Notes: generated from the sequence alone by a model not told the origin. 64,000 nucleotides of DNA from Solobacterium sp. (GCA_017510405.1 JAFWNG010000045.1:159659-223658); one strand, 5' to 3'; shown: positions 25,819-35,325, counted from the first letter of the stretch. Made by a program: numbers and translations.

Positions 25819-26964
25819 TTACATCAGTTTGCAGAACATCTCACGGAACTGTTCCAGTGTTGCCGGTCTCGGGTTGCCCGGAGCACATGCGTCTGCCGCA
25901 GCAGATTCACACAGGAAGTCGAGATCTTCTTCTCTGAGTTTTTCCAGTTTGGTCGGGATGCCGACATCAACGGACAGCTGACGGACAGCGTCGATCGCAG
26001 CCTTGCGGTATTCAGCCTGGCTCATACCGGTCGTATCCACATCGAATGCTTCAGCGATCTTCTTGAACTTTTCGCCCGTGTAGTCCTGGTTGAATTCCAT
26101 GACGATCGGCAGCATCATTGCGCATGCGACGCCGTGCGGTGTGTCATAAACAGCACCCAGTGTGTGTGCCATGGAGTGAGCAATGCCAAGACCGACATTG
26201 GAGTAAGCCATAGCGGTCACATACTGTGCTAGAGCCATGCCTTCACGTCCGTCCGGGTCATTCGCAACAGCCTTGCGCAGGTTCTTTGCAATCAGCTGGA
26301 TCGCTTCGAGGTTCAGGCAGTCTGCCAGTTCCCACGCCGCGCCGGTCGTATAGCCTTCAATGGCATGTGTGAGCGCATCCATACCGGTGGAAGCGGTCAG
26401 TCCCTTCGGCATCGAAGACATCATATCCGGGTCAACTACAGCAATGTCCGGAATATCGTTGGGGTCGACGCAGACGAATTTACGTCTCTTTTCCACATCG
26501 GTGATAACATAGTTGATCGTGGATTCCGCACCGGTTCCTCCTGTGGTCGGAACGGCGATCGTGAAGACGGTACGGTTCTTTGTCGGCGAGAGGCCTTCCA
26601 GAGAACGTACATCATAGAAATCCGGGTTGTTTACGATGATGCCGATGCCTTTGCCGGTATCCATCGAGGAGCCGCCGCCGATCGTGATCATGAAATCTGC
26701 ACCGGACGCCTTAAAAGCGTCTACACCGTGCTGTACATTCTCAATCGTCGGATTCGGTTTGATATCGGAATACAGTGTGTATTCGATACCGTTTTCCGTC
26801 AGAAGATCTGTTACCTTGGAAGTAACGCCGAACTTGATCAGATCCGGATCGGATGCGACAAACGCTTTTTTGAATCCCTTCGCCTTAACGATTCCCGGGA
26901 TCTCTTTGATTGCGCCGTGACCATGGTACGAAATGCCGTTTAAAACAAAACGATTTACAGCCAT
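25819..26964 (-). CDS. Iron-containing alcohol dehydrogenase
   Basis: A 381-residue group III dehydrogenase of fermentative metabolism (aldehyde/alcohol interconversion, NAD(P)H). The N-terminal Rossmann-like domain has ITIGGGSSMDTGKGIGI near residue 92 and PTTGGTGAESTINYVI near 137. The metal-binding helical domain has the signature GLGIAHSMAHTLGAVYDTPHG near 255-275, with the iron His residues in HSMAH and HG. The start at 26964 has AGGAGG 7 nt upstream; an upstream ATG would add 16 unconserved residues. A stand-alone gene with its own terminator; specificity (butanol, 1,3-propanediol, lactaldehyde) cannot be read from sequence. Confidence 0.92.
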   Translation of the reverse strand: MAVNRFVLNGISYHGHGAIKEIPGIVKAKGFKKAFVASDPDLIKFGVTSKVTDLLTENGIEYTLYSDIKPNPTIENVQHGVDAFKASGADFMITIGGGSSMDTGKGIGIIVNNPDFYDVRSLEGLSPTKNRTVFTIAVPTTGGTGAESTINYVITDVEKRRKFVCVDPNDIPDIAVVDPDMMSSMPKGLTASTGMDALTHAIEGYTTGAAWELADCLNLEAIQLIAKNLRKAVANDPDGREGMALAQYVTAMAYSNVGLGIAHSMAHTLGAVYDTPHGVACAMMLPIVMEFNQDYTGEKFKKIAEAFDVDTTGMSQAEYRKAAIDAVRQLSVDVGIPTKLEKLREEDLDFLCESAAADACAPGNPRPATLEQFREMFCKLM

Positions 26965-27067
26965 ATATATTATCCTCCTGTTATTTTTCTGCAGGCTGGC
27001 ATCTGCCTGCATGTTACCTGTATTTTATCATGAACCACCGGATGTAAATTATAATTATGCAAAAACA

Positions 27068-27084
27068 ACGGGAAGAATTCCCGT
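27068..27084 (-). terminator. Terminator of TrkA/KtrA gene
   Basis: On the minus strand, ACGGGAA/TTCCCGT forms a 7-bp stem with a 3-nt loop, followed by TGTTTTTG. It closes the potassium uptake operon. Confidence 0.85.
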
Positions 27085-27126
27085 CGTTTCCCGTACCGGT
27101 CCGGCAGATACCCTGTCAGGATCGTT

Positions 27127-27795
27127 TCAGTCCAGATTCAGCGCCGCGATCCTGTTTGCATCCGCCGCGATCACAAGGACATCGTCGTCTTTGATCATTG
27201 TGTCCGGAGTAACGTTGATATCTACTCTCTTCGCTCCGACCGTGCGGATGCCGATGACGTTGACACCGTATAATTCCCGCAGATTCAGTTCCGACATCTT
27301 CCGGTTGATCCAGAGCTCCGGCGCCTTGATTTCCATTACGGCAAAATCGTCGTTCATCTGGTAAATATCCTGGATCTTCGGATTCATCAGGGAAATTGCG
27401 ACTCTCTGCCCCATTTCATTCTCCGGTTCGATGACCTGCGTTGCTCCGATCCGCTCCATAACATAGCCGTAACGCGTGCTGTTGGCCTTGCATATGATAT
27501 TTTTTATGTCGAGTTCCTGAAGATTCAGGATCGTTTCCACCGCGTCCTCCAGATGCGAACCCATGGCAACGATCACGGTATCCGCATCCTGTACACCGGC
27601 TTTCCGCAGCATTTCGATATCCCTGGAATCCAGGCATATCGCATTGGGAACGGTCTCTGCCAGTTCCTGGATCAGCAGCATGTTTCTGTCAATTGCGATC
27701 ACGTCGCCGCCGGCATTCGCCATAGTTTTTGCAATGGAAGATCCAAAGTTCCCCATGCCGATGACCACGAATAGTTTTCTGCCGTTTTGTGTCAT
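27127..27795 (-). CDS. Potassium uptake regulatory subunit TrkA/KtrA
   Basis: A 222-residue cytosolic gating subunit: N-terminal RCK_N Rossmann domain with IGMGNFGSSIAKTM near residue 12 (GxGxxG) and the acidic IDRN at the end of beta-2, then an RCK_C domain (~140-220). The length equals one RCK_N/RCK_C unit, like KtrA/KtrC and unlike the double E. coli TrkA. It binds NAD(H) or ATP/ADP and controls the channel-like partner encoded directly upstream at 27811. The two genes are 15 bp apart and co-transcribed, with a terminator after this gene. Confidence 0.94.
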   Translation of the reverse strand: MTQNGRKLFVVIGMGNFGSSIAKTMANAGGDVIAIDRNMLLIQELAETVPNAICLDSRDIEMLRKAGVQDADTVIVAMGSHLEDAVETILNLQELDIKNIICKANSTRYGYVMERIGATQVIEPENEMGQRVAISLMNPKIQDIYQMNDDFAVMEIKAPELWINRKMSELNLRELYGVNVIGIRTVGAKRVDINVTPDTMIKDDDVLVIAADANRIAALNLD

Positions 27796-27810
27796 AATGA
27801 TTCCTCCAAA

Positions 27811-29262
27811 TTAACCGATGAGTATATCAACATCCGGATACCGGATCCGGTTTGTCAGTTTCTTTTCCTTGTGGAACGCCGTATAGACGCTCAGCGGACC
27901 AAGCCGGCCGACGAACATCATCGACATGATCACGAGCTGTCCGATCACGGAAAGATCACCGGTGATCCCGGTGGATATTCCCACTGTGCCGATTGCCGAG
28001 AACGCTTCGAATACCAGCGCCAGGAAATCGATTCCCGGTTCGGAGATGCACAGGATGATCACTGCACCGAACAGAAAGAACACATAGAGAAACAGGATCA
28101 CAAACGCCTGTTTCAGAAGATCATAGGAGATGCTGCGGTGTTTGATCACCGCTTCTTCCTGCCGGTTTCTGAGCGTGTTGACAGCACTGACATACAGAAC
28201 TGCGGCCGTGGTGGTCTTCATACCGCCGGCAGTGCCGCCGGGCGAGCCGCCGATCAGCATATACATGCACATGATGATCAGTACGGGACGCGTGCAGGCG
28301 CCGATATTCACGGTCGAGAAGCCCGCTGTTCTCAGTGTTACCGACTGGAACATCGCCGCCATGATTTTCTCTGCCACAGTCATGGACCCGATCGTTCCGG
28401 TATTTGTGCTCTCAAAGATCCAGAACAGGACAGCTCCGGAAAAAATGAGCGCAAGGGTCATTTTCAGTACGGTTCCGGCATGGATCGAAAGGCGTTTCCG
28501 GATCGACAGCAGACCCTTTTTCTTGATGACTCTGGTCCGGATCCGGTCACTGATCTCAAACCAGACCACAAAACCAAGGCCGCCGAATATGATCAGAGTC
28601 ATGATCGTGAAGTTCATGACGGGATCACCCGCGTAGCGAAGAAGACTGTCGGCGCCAAGGCAGTCAAACCCGGAATTCGTAAACGCCGAAACAGACAGGA
28701 ACAGCGCATTGAACAGCCCGTCTCCCGGTCCGTATTCCGGGATGAGATGAGAAGCCAGCACAATAAATCCGAACAGTTCAAAGAACAGCGTATAACGAAC
28801 GATCCGCCGGATGAAGCGCGGAACATCGGACAGATCGCTTTTGCCGGCAGCCGAAGCAAAAAACTTCTTTTCCGACATGGCAATATACTGGCGGTGTCTC
28901 TGCATGATGACTGCAATGATCGTCATCGGACCGAGACCACCGATCTCCATGAGAATGATCAGAATGACTTTTCCGATCATATTGTACTGTTCGGCAGGAA
29001 CGATCGTTGTCAGTCCGGTGACGCACACAGCGCTGACCGCTTCAAACAGATTATCAATATACGGCGCCGGGCTGCGCAGGTTGGCGAACGGCAGATGAAG
29101 AAGGAAGGATCCGATCACAATGACGATCAGAAAAGCGAACAGCAGGAGTCTGGCGGGATTGTTTGATGCCAAGATCCTTTCGGCCAGAGAAGCATTTCTC
29201 CGCAGTAAAACCAGCGCTTTCTTCCTGCCGGCTTTCCTTCTGTTTCTCGATTCTTTCTTCAT
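27811..29262 (-). CDS. Potassium transporter subunit TrkH/KtrB
   Basis: A 483-residue membrane protein of the SKT superfamily with four MPM repeats. Selectivity-filter-like segments are seen, e.g. VCVTGLTT near residue 80, SAFTNSGFDCLG near 190, TAGFSTVN near 315 and GTVGISTG near 440, each with the conserved Gly. The N-terminus is basic and cytoplasmic (MKKESRNRRKAGRKK). Length is close to KtrB/TrkH. It forms a K+ uptake system with the downstream RCK subunit. Because the RCK partner is single, the Ktr naming is slightly favoured, but ion coupling (Na+ or H+) cannot be settled. Confidence 0.94.
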   Translation of the reverse strand: MKKESRNRRKAGRKKALVLLRRNASLAERILASNNPARLLLFAFLIVIVIGSFLLHLPFANLRSPAPYIDNLFEAVSAVCVTGLTTIVPAEQYNMIGKVILIILMEIGGLGPMTIIAVIMQRHRQYIAMSEKKFFASAAGKSDLSDVPRFIRRIVRYTLFFELFGFIVLASHLIPEYGPGDGLFNALFLSVSAFTNSGFDCLGADSLLRYAGDPVMNFTIMTLIIFGGLGFVVWFEISDRIRTRVIKKKGLLSIRKRLSIHAGTVLKMTLALIFSGAVLFWIFESTNTGTIGSMTVAEKIMAAMFQSVTLRTAGFSTVNIGACTRPVLIIMCMYMLIGGSPGGTAGGMKTTTAAVLYVSAVNTLRNRQEEAVIKHRSISYDLLKQAFVILFLYVFFLFGAVIILCISEPGIDFLALVFEAFSAIGTVGISTGITGDLSVIGQLVIMSMMFVGRLGPLSVYTAFHKEKKLTNRIRYPDVDILIG

Positions 29263-29649
29263 GTAAGACCTCTGTCTTTATTCTAACATTGATAAAATTG
29301 CTTGTCTTACGAAACAGATAACATCTGTTCTGATAAAAAAACTGTCTGCCCTTCTCAGATGTCAATTGCGTCCATGGATACAGCACTGCTGTCCGGAATC
29401 TTCTGATCAATTCACTCCATACAGCAGAAAAGACTGCAGATCAACACAATCGCTGTCCGCAGACTTTTTATTTACGTGATTTGCAGCATTTTGCTTATTT
29501 GATTTGCGGATCACTCCCACTTAGCAATGGATGAGGCTTGAAAGTGTGTGGGAATATATCCAGGTGTTCAAAGGATAAGAAGGTTCCGCGATGTATCTTG
29601 GCTTGTGAAACCCGCTTCCGATTCTCACGCATAAGGACCCGGTTCTTCA
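29263..29649. other. Gene-free spacer with orphan iterons
   Basis: This 387-bp stretch separates the K+ operon from the ROK gene. The right part of the K+ operon promoter presumably lies at 29263-29340. From 29477 it holds two 23-bp-spaced iterons described separately, followed by a short match to the left end of the 146-bp repeat (CACTCCCACTT). Bases 29530-29649 show no supported gene. Confidence 0.6.
29477..29522. repeat. Orphan pair of 23-bp TGATTTGC iterons
   Basis: TGATTTGC starts at 29477 and 29500, exactly 23 bp apart. The two units align well with the last two units of the four-unit array at 53906-53997, including the continuation into CACTCCCACT, which matches the beginning of the 146-bp repeat. 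No ATPase gene is present here, so it looks like the scar of a lost cassette. Confidence 0.7.
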
Positions 29650-30528
29650 TCAGCTGTGCCGGCGGTAATAGTTTGCCAGTGCTCCGCAGAGATTGGCATC
29701 GTTTCCCTTTCTGGATGCTGTGATTTCCGCATGTCTTACCTTAAACGGGAAAACGGAAAACAGCTGTTCAAATTGTTTCTGTATCCCTTCAATGAACAGC
29801 GGATCTGCGCTGATCCCGCCTCCGATCACGATTTTGCCGGGATCGTATGCAAACTGCAGGGTAAACAGGACTCCCGCAAATATCCTGCAATAGGATTCAA
29901 ACAAAGACAAAGCCTCCGCATGTCCGGATTCCACCATAGCCATAAAGCTTTCGCCTGTCAGTGAAGGATCCGACAGTTCATTTCGGAATGTCTGTGTAAA
30001 TCCTTCCATGCCGCACTGATTTCCGAACAGAATATTGAAACCGAAATCCTGTGCACTGCCGCAGAGCGCCATAGAGAGTTCCCCCGCATAATTGTGTGAA
30101 CCGCGAAGTATTTCGCCTTTGTACACCAGCGCGGATCCGATCCCTGTGCCTACTACGATTACAAGACCGTACTCTTCGTCCTTCAGAGCGCCGTTTTCAA
30201 CTTCCGCGAGGGCAGCGCACCTTGCGTCATTTTCAATACTGACCGGGACATGATACCTGCTTCCCAGAAGCTCGATCATGTTGACATTGTTGTTGTACTG
30301 CAAAGCTCCGCCCTGCGCGACCAGCCCTGTATCAGGATCGATCGTTCCGGGAAGGCTGATTGCTATGCCGTCATACTTTCCGGCATGGAACAGTTCATCA
30401 ATGCATACGATGAAGTCATCCAGGCATTTGCGCGGTGTGGATACTTTCCCCTTTTTGCACAGCTGATATCCCTCAGCAGCAGCCCATTTAATGAATGTTC
30501 CGCCAATATCCAGCGCCAGAATACTCAT
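29650..30528 (-). CDS. ROK-family sugar kinase (or ROK regulator without HTH)
   Basis: A 292-residue protein with the ROK ATPase fold: LALDIGGTFIKWA at residues 4-16 (phosphate-1 loop), ISLPGTIDPDTGLV near 75, IENDARCAALAE near 119 (catalytic Asp in END) and VVGTGIGSALVYKGEIL near 145. There is no N-terminal HTH, so kinase rather than NagC/XylR type. The zinc signature CxCGxxGC of classical ROK glucokinases is absent: after NYAGELS the sequence reads MALCGSAQDFG. The start at 30528 is 7 nt after GGAGG. Last gene of the GH78-GH3-esterase-GH2 operon; probably phosphorylates the released glucose or other hexose. Confidence 0.86.
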   Translation of the reverse strand: MSILALDIGGTFIKWAAAEGYQLCKKGKVSTPRKCLDDFIVCIDELFHAGKYDGIAISLPGTIDPDTGLVAQGGALQYNNNVNMIELLGSRYHVPVSIENDARCAALAEVENGALKDEEYGLVIVVGTGIGSALVYKGEILRGSHNYAGELSMALCGSAQDFGFNILFGNQCGMEGFTQTFRNELSDPSLTGESFMAMVESGHAEALSLFESYCRIFAGVLFTLQFAYDPGKIVIGGGISADPLFIEGIQKQFEQLFSVFPFKVRHAEITASRKGNDANLCGALANYYRRHS

Positions 30529-30547
30529 ATACATACCTCCGTCTTTG

Positions 30548-32893
30548 TCATATGCGCCCTTTATACTGCAGATTGAATTGAAAATGATATGCTCCGCCGG
30601 CGAGGAAGTATTCCTGACCATCCCCCAATGTCAGACGCGCCGTTGTTCCGGATGGAACCTGACATGTATAAGTGACATGATCGCCATCGCGCTGCCAGCG
30701 GGAACGGATTGTTCCGAATTGAGTCTTGTAGCTGCCCTCAGCCCATGTCAGACTTCCTCCAATCACGGGATTCAGTTCGAACTCCTTAAACCCCGGGTTT
30801 ACAGGTCTGATACCTGCCGCATACTCAAACAGGAACTGGCATACCGCGCCTAAGGAATAGTGGTTGAAACTGTCCCTGAAAACGTCCATGCCGTCCCAGT
30901 TTTCCAGCATTGTGGTCGCACCGAGTGTGACGGGATGAAGCCAGGATGGAGCGGTTGTCTGCTCCAGCAGCTTAAACGCTTCTTCTTTTAAACCGTTATC
31001 ACACAATACCTGCAATAAGATTCCTGTGGAAAGGAAACCGGTATTCAGATGATACTCTGCTGTTTCGATTTCTTTTCTCAGCTGCCGGATCACCAGCGGC
31101 TTTTTTTCTTCGCTGACCATGTCAAAGGCAAGTGCCCTGACATAGGCAGCCTGATGTCCTTTCTGGATGACACCGTCTTCTTTGATCAGATAGCGGTCAT
31201 ACGCATATTTCAGTCTTTCTGCTTTCTGTTTATAGAATTCCGCGTCTTCTTTCTTTCCCAGTACTTCTGCCATATAGGACAGAAGATCACAGCTGTATTT
31301 TGTACAGGCGGTCGCTGTTTCCGGCTTGCCGTATTTTGCCATATGGCGCACGAAGTCTTCCGGTCTGCCGCCGTTTGCGAATAATTCAATGACTTCTTTT
31401 GCGGGAGGAAGCGGTTCATTCCACTCACCATAGTGGAATCTTGTATCATAGATCAGATCCCCTTCCCCGTTTCTGTACCATTCTTCCTCTTTATAGAGAG
31501 GATTGACTTCCTTCATGCAGTTCAGAGAGAAGTTCACCCATCTCTTTGCAGTCTCATAGTGGTTTTCCAGCAGCGTCTGATCCCCGTACATTTGATAGAG
31601 CTGGTACGGGATCACGACAGAACTGTCTCCCCAGCCGACAGAATCCTCTCCGATATTGCCCTCTCCTTCCGGTCCGGCCAGAGCCATATCCGGTCTTGTT
31701 TTCTGTACTTCTTTTAATTCTTCCGGATTATGCACGCTGGACGTGGACGGGAAGGTAATTCCGAGCTTGCCGGAGGAATACTGTTCGATGGACTGATCCT
31801 TCAGCCATTTTTCATAGAAGGATTTCACATTCATGAAATACGCGGAAGTGCGGCAGTAGATCGCCGCGTCTCCTGTCCATGCATTCTTTTCCCTGGTCGG
31901 ACAGTCCGTTGCGACATCGAGGAAGTTTCCTTTCTGCGACCACCTTGCGTTCTCAACAAGCCTGTTGATCCGCTCATCGGAACACCGGAAATCACCGGTT
32001 TCCTCCAGATCGGAATAGACAGCGATGGCTTTGAACTCTGCGTCTTCAATGCCTTCCACAAGGACATACCGGAAGCCGAACCATGTGAAATACGGTTTGT
32101 ACTCTTCCATTTCAGAGCCTTTACAGATATAGGTAACTTCCTGAAAACGCTTCAGACCGCCGTCGCAGTTTGCAGTTGAAAAGTTTCCGTTCAGGTCGAG
32201 ACCTTCACCGTGTTTCAGGTGAACCATCTGGCCGGGTTTTGTATTGTACAGTTTCATGGAGACATAGCCGGCAATATTCTGTCCGAAATCGATCACCAGC
32301 CGTCCGGATGCGTCACGGATCGGCTTTCCTTCGAATACTTCGTGTTCTGTGACCGGAACACCTTCCGTTTCGATGAGTTTTCCCTCTGTATGTTCATGAC
32401 ATTCTGCAGCGCTTACCCAGTGATTTATTTCAATCCGGTTATCGAATACTTCCCCCTTAAGGTAATCACTGGAGATCTGTTTTCCGGTTGCTGCTTCAAA
32501 AGTTTCATCCGTAGGGATCCGCTCGGTTCTGTCTTCATAGCGAAGTGTGATCTCTCCTTTTAAAGCCAGCGTATACCCGAAATTGTTATGCCATCTCCAC
32601 CATCCGTCACCGACAGCGGTCTGCCAGACATTCATTCCTTCTTTCAGAAGGCCGGTAATGTCGTATTCCTGAAACTGAATGCGGTGGTAATAGCTTGTAA
32701 AGCCCGGTGTAAAACGGTGGTCTGTCACCTCTCTGCCATTGATTTCCGTGTGGTAGATGCCATGAGAAGTCACTGCCATGGAGGCGGAAAGAAGCCCATG
32801 TCTGACTTCAAAAGATTTGCGGAATACCGGAATCAGAGGATTGTTTTTCCTGTCATCCGGATGGCAGATCCAGACTGCCTCTGTGCTGATCAT
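30548..32893 (-). CDS. GH78 alpha-L-rhamnosidase
   Basis: A 781-residue inverting enzyme that removes terminal alpha-L-rhamnose. N-terminal beta domains (~1-270: GIYHTEINGREV, RFTPGFTSYYHRIQFQEYD typical for rhamnosidase N), (alpha/alpha)6 barrel (~280-660) and C-terminal beta domain. The catalytic-acid block DCPTREKNAWTGDAAIY near residue 330 matches the family form DCPxRxExxGWxGD, and GWGDSSVVIPYQLYQMYGD near 427 holds the general-base region. There is no signal peptide, hence cytoplasmic. The ATG at 32893 overlaps the upstream GH3 stop as ATGA. It suggests rhamnose-capped plant glycosides (flavonoid rutinosides, rhamnogalacturonan fragments) as substrate. Confidence 0.94.
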   Translation of the reverse strand: MISTEAVWICHPDDRKNNPLIPVFRKSFEVRHGLLSASMAVTSHGIYHTEINGREVTDHRFTPGFTSYYHRIQFQEYDITGLLKEGMNVWQTAVGDGWWRWHNNFGYTLALKGEITLRYEDRTERIPTDETFEAATGKQISSDYLKGEVFDNRIEINHWVSAAECHEHTEGKLIETEGVPVTEHEVFEGKPIRDASGRLVIDFGQNIAGYVSMKLYNTKPGQMVHLKHGEGLDLNGNFSTANCDGGLKRFQEVTYICKGSEMEEYKPYFTWFGFRYVLVEGIEDAEFKAIAVYSDLEETGDFRCSDERINRLVENARWSQKGNFLDVATDCPTREKNAWTGDAAIYCRTSAYFMNVKSFYEKWLKDQSIEQYSSGKLGITFPSTSSVHNPEELKEVQKTRPDMALAGPEGEGNIGEDSVGWGDSSVVIPYQLYQMYGDQTLLENHYETAKRWVNFSLNCMKEVNPLYKEEEWYRNGEGDLIYDTRFHYGEWNEPLPPAKEVIELFANGGRPEDFVRHMAKYGKPETATACTKYSCDLLSYMAEVLGKKEDAEFYKQKAERLKYAYDRYLIKEDGVIQKGHQAAYVRALAFDMVSEEKKPLVIRQLRKEIETAEYHLNTGFLSTGILLQVLCDNGLKEEAFKLLEQTTAPSWLHPVTLGATTMLENWDGMDVFRDSFNHYSLGAVCQFLFEYAAGIRPVNPGFKEFELNPVIGGSLTWAEGSYKTQFGTIRSRWQRDGDHVTYTCQVPSGTTARLTLGDGQEYFLAGGAYHFQFNLQYKGRI

Positions 32894-35325
32894 GCCAGCT
32901 CCCTGCTGAGCGCCAGTATCCTGGCAGCGCATGTTTCAAGATCCTCTCTTGAGATCTCTTTCTTTTCAAGTGCTTCCGTGATCCTGTCACAGTCGGGCTG
33001 TGAACCCGGCATGATCCAGTCATTGCCGCTTTTGATACATAATGCGGCATCACTTGCACCATAGGTCCCAAGATTCAGCCGTCCGCTGGTCGTTCCCCAG
33101 TCGGTCATGACAACGCCCCCAAAGCCCCATTCCTTTCTCAGAACGGTTGTCAGAAGATCATAGTGGTTTGCGGTATGAGTTCCGTTAAGAAGATTGTAGG
33201 AAGACATGATGCATTTCGGTGCTGACTGCTTGATGCAGATCTCAAAGCCCTTCAGATAAATCTCACGCATTGTTCTTTCCGAAACGACACTGTTGGAGCC
33301 GAAACGGTTGTATTCCTGGTTGTTGCAGGCAAAGTGCTTGATCGTAACAGAACATTTTTCATGTTTCTGAACACCTCTGACGACCGCAGCCGCAGTCCGT
33401 CCCGATACCACCGGGTCTTCGGAGCAGTATTCAAAATTGCGGCCGCATAACGGCATTCTCTGAATATTCAGAGCCGGAGCCAGCCAGATATTGATTCCGT
33501 AAATTTCCATTTCCTCGCCGACGATATCACCGCACATTTCCGGAACTTCCGGATCAAAAGCCTGGGCAAGAGCGGTCCCGATCGGAATAGCAGTTGTGAA
33601 CTGATAATACTTTTTCTCAGTTTCGCTGATCTTTCTGATCGTGTCGATCTTTGCCTGAACAGCGGACTTGAGCGGTTCATCCAGGAACTGCACAATGCTT
33701 TCCATTGCTGCAAATTCATTGCCGAAAGCGGCGCCGTCTTTGAGAATGTAGCTGGTTGCCAGACGCAGTCCTGCCGGGCCGTCCGCAAGAATCAGTTTCC
33801 CAAAGCCTTTTTCACCGAAGAGATCCGGACTTTCCGCAGCCGCACCTGCCACCGCGTTGCCGGCATTGCCGATAATGGAAGTACTGCTGTTTTCGTCATA
33901 TCTGCCGACGCATGTGTGAATCAGTTCATCGTCCGTAAAACCAGTGAGATCGATCTGTTCTTTCTCCGGAAAGGATGCTCTGTTTCTGTCATAGTGGCCG
34001 ATGCCTTTCAGTCCCTGTACATCTGCCTCAAAGATTTTCATTCCTTCTATATCTGCCTGAGGAAGAGAAACCGTTCTGTCTTCAAAACCGGTATTGATAT
34101 GCAGATCTGTTGATTCAAGGACTGTGACCGTCTCATTGAGTCTGACAGCGCAGACATTCATACTGTCCGCCATGATATGGTAGTCTCCCTTTTCCAGAAT
34201 CCAGGCAGACTGTTCCTCACTGTAAGATGCCATGTTTTCCAGAGGCAGCCGCAGTGTGATCTCTTCACTTTCACCCGGCTTCAGTTCACGGGTCTTGCCA
34301 TAGGTACCAAGTTCCCGAAGCGGCTTACTGAGTGTTCCTTCCGGCGCTCTGTAATAAAGAAGAACCGCTTCCTTTCCCGGATATCCGCCGGTATTTGTGA
34401 CTCTGACGGTAACACACAGTTCATTGTCTTTCAGTTCTGTATGGCGGATCTCTTTGGAGAATTCTGTAAAACTCAGTCCATAGCCGAACGGAAACAGAGG
34501 CCTGCAGTCTGCTGTGTCATAATAGCGGTAGCCGGCATAGATCCCTTCTTTGTAGCAGGTATCGTTCAGATCGTAATTCTGAATCACTTCGCAGTCTTCC
34601 GCCTTTACCCAGCTGGCAGTGAGTTTTCCGGAAGGAAAGCTATTGCCGAGGATAATGTCAGCCAGCACATCGCCTGTCACTGTTCCCAGCTGTCCCAGCA
34701 GAAGAATATTTTCCACGCTGTCCATAACCGGTGAGAGATCGACCGGTCCGCCGACATTCAGGACCAGCAGGAACTTTGCATATTTTTCAACACAGCGGTG
34801 AATGTCTCTGACTTCATCATCTGTCAGAAGATAATCGCCTTTCTTGATCTGACGGTCGGAGCCTTCACCGCTGTTTCTGGCCAGAACGTAGACGCAGACA
34901 TCCGCATCGGAATCGATTGAAAAATCATATTCCGGCTCATCCGGTGTTTTGCCGAGCGCCGCCGCAATTACCGGTATTTTTTTCTTTTCCGCTTCTTCCC
35001 TGATCTGTCTGTAGAACCGGACAGTATTATCTGCTTTGCATGCATCGTATCTGTCCATCCAGTCCTTCGTAACGATCGTAAAGCCTGCTTTTTCCAGGCC
35101 TTCTTCACAGGTCGTAAAATGACGGACATTTACATCCCCGGATCCGGTTCCGCCTTTAATGGTCTGCCTTGCACCGCTGCCATATAAAGCCAGACGGCAC
35201 GGCTGTTCCAGCGGAAAGTCACCTTTTTTCTTTAAAAGGACCGTGCACTCCGGAGCAATCTTTCTGAGTGTTTCGCTGTGCTTTAATTCAAAATCTCTGA
35301 CGGTTTTATCTGTAAATCTCTGCAT
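32890..35325 (-). CDS. GH3 beta-glucosidase with permuted domain order
   Basis: An 811-residue enzyme whose domains are in reverse order to the common GH3 layout. Residues ~1-270 correspond to the GH3 C-terminal alpha/beta domain (ALYGSGARQTIKGGTGSGDV; LVLNVGGPVDLS; GKLTASWV; EGIYAGYRYYDT), ~285-400 to the fibronectin-III-like domain, and ~440-811 to the catalytic barrel: LILADGPAGLRL, APALNIQRMPLCGRNFEYCSE, IKHFACNNQEYNR, and the nucleophile Asp in VVMTDWGTTSG near residue 745. This order is known from Ruminococcus and Butyrivibrio beta-glucosidases. No signal peptide. The ATG at 35325 has GAGG 8 nt upstream and follows the hydrolase stop at 35336. It overlaps GH78 by ATGA. Confidence 0.93.
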   Translation of the reverse strand: MQRFTDKTVRDFELKHSETLRKIAPECTVLLKKKGDFPLEQPCRLALYGSGARQTIKGGTGSGDVNVRHFTTCEEGLEKAGFTIVTKDWMDRYDACKADNTVRFYRQIREEAEKKKIPVIAAALGKTPDEPEYDFSIDSDADVCVYVLARNSGEGSDRQIKKGDYLLTDDEVRDIHRCVEKYAKFLLVLNVGGPVDLSPVMDSVENILLLGQLGTVTGDVLADIILGNSFPSGKLTASWVKAEDCEVIQNYDLNDTCYKEGIYAGYRYYDTADCRPLFPFGYGLSFTEFSKEIRHTELKDNELCVTVRVTNTGGYPGKEAVLLYYRAPEGTLSKPLRELGTYGKTRELKPGESEEITLRLPLENMASYSEEQSAWILEKGDYHIMADSMNVCAVRLNETVTVLESTDLHINTGFEDRTVSLPQADIEGMKIFEADVQGLKGIGHYDRNRASFPEKEQIDLTGFTDDELIHTCVGRYDENSSTSIIGNAGNAVAGAAAESPDLFGEKGFGKLILADGPAGLRLATSYILKDGAAFGNEFAAMESIVQFLDEPLKSAVQAKIDTIRKISETEKKYYQFTTAIPIGTALAQAFDPEVPEMCGDIVGEEMEIYGINIWLAPALNIQRMPLCGRNFEYCSEDPVVSGRTAAAVVRGVQKHEKCSVTIKHFACNNQEYNRFGSNSVVSERTMREIYLKGFEICIKQSAPKCIMSSYNLLNGTHTANHYDLLTTVLRKEWGFGGVVMTDWGTTSGRLNLGTYGASDAALCIKSGNDWIMPGSQPDCDRITEALEKKEISREDLETCAARILALSRELA

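Noticed and set aside
27787..29166. Open frame of 459 codons on the plus strand
   Set aside because: It is antisense to the KtrB/TrkH gene, has a composition typical of a reversed membrane-protein frame (very rich in His, Asp, Arg), no family motif and no ribosome binding site.
29538..29723. 61-codon plus-strand gene next to the ROK gene
   Set aside because: No ribosome site; Cys/Arg-rich composition of a random frame; overlaps the ROK coding sequence.
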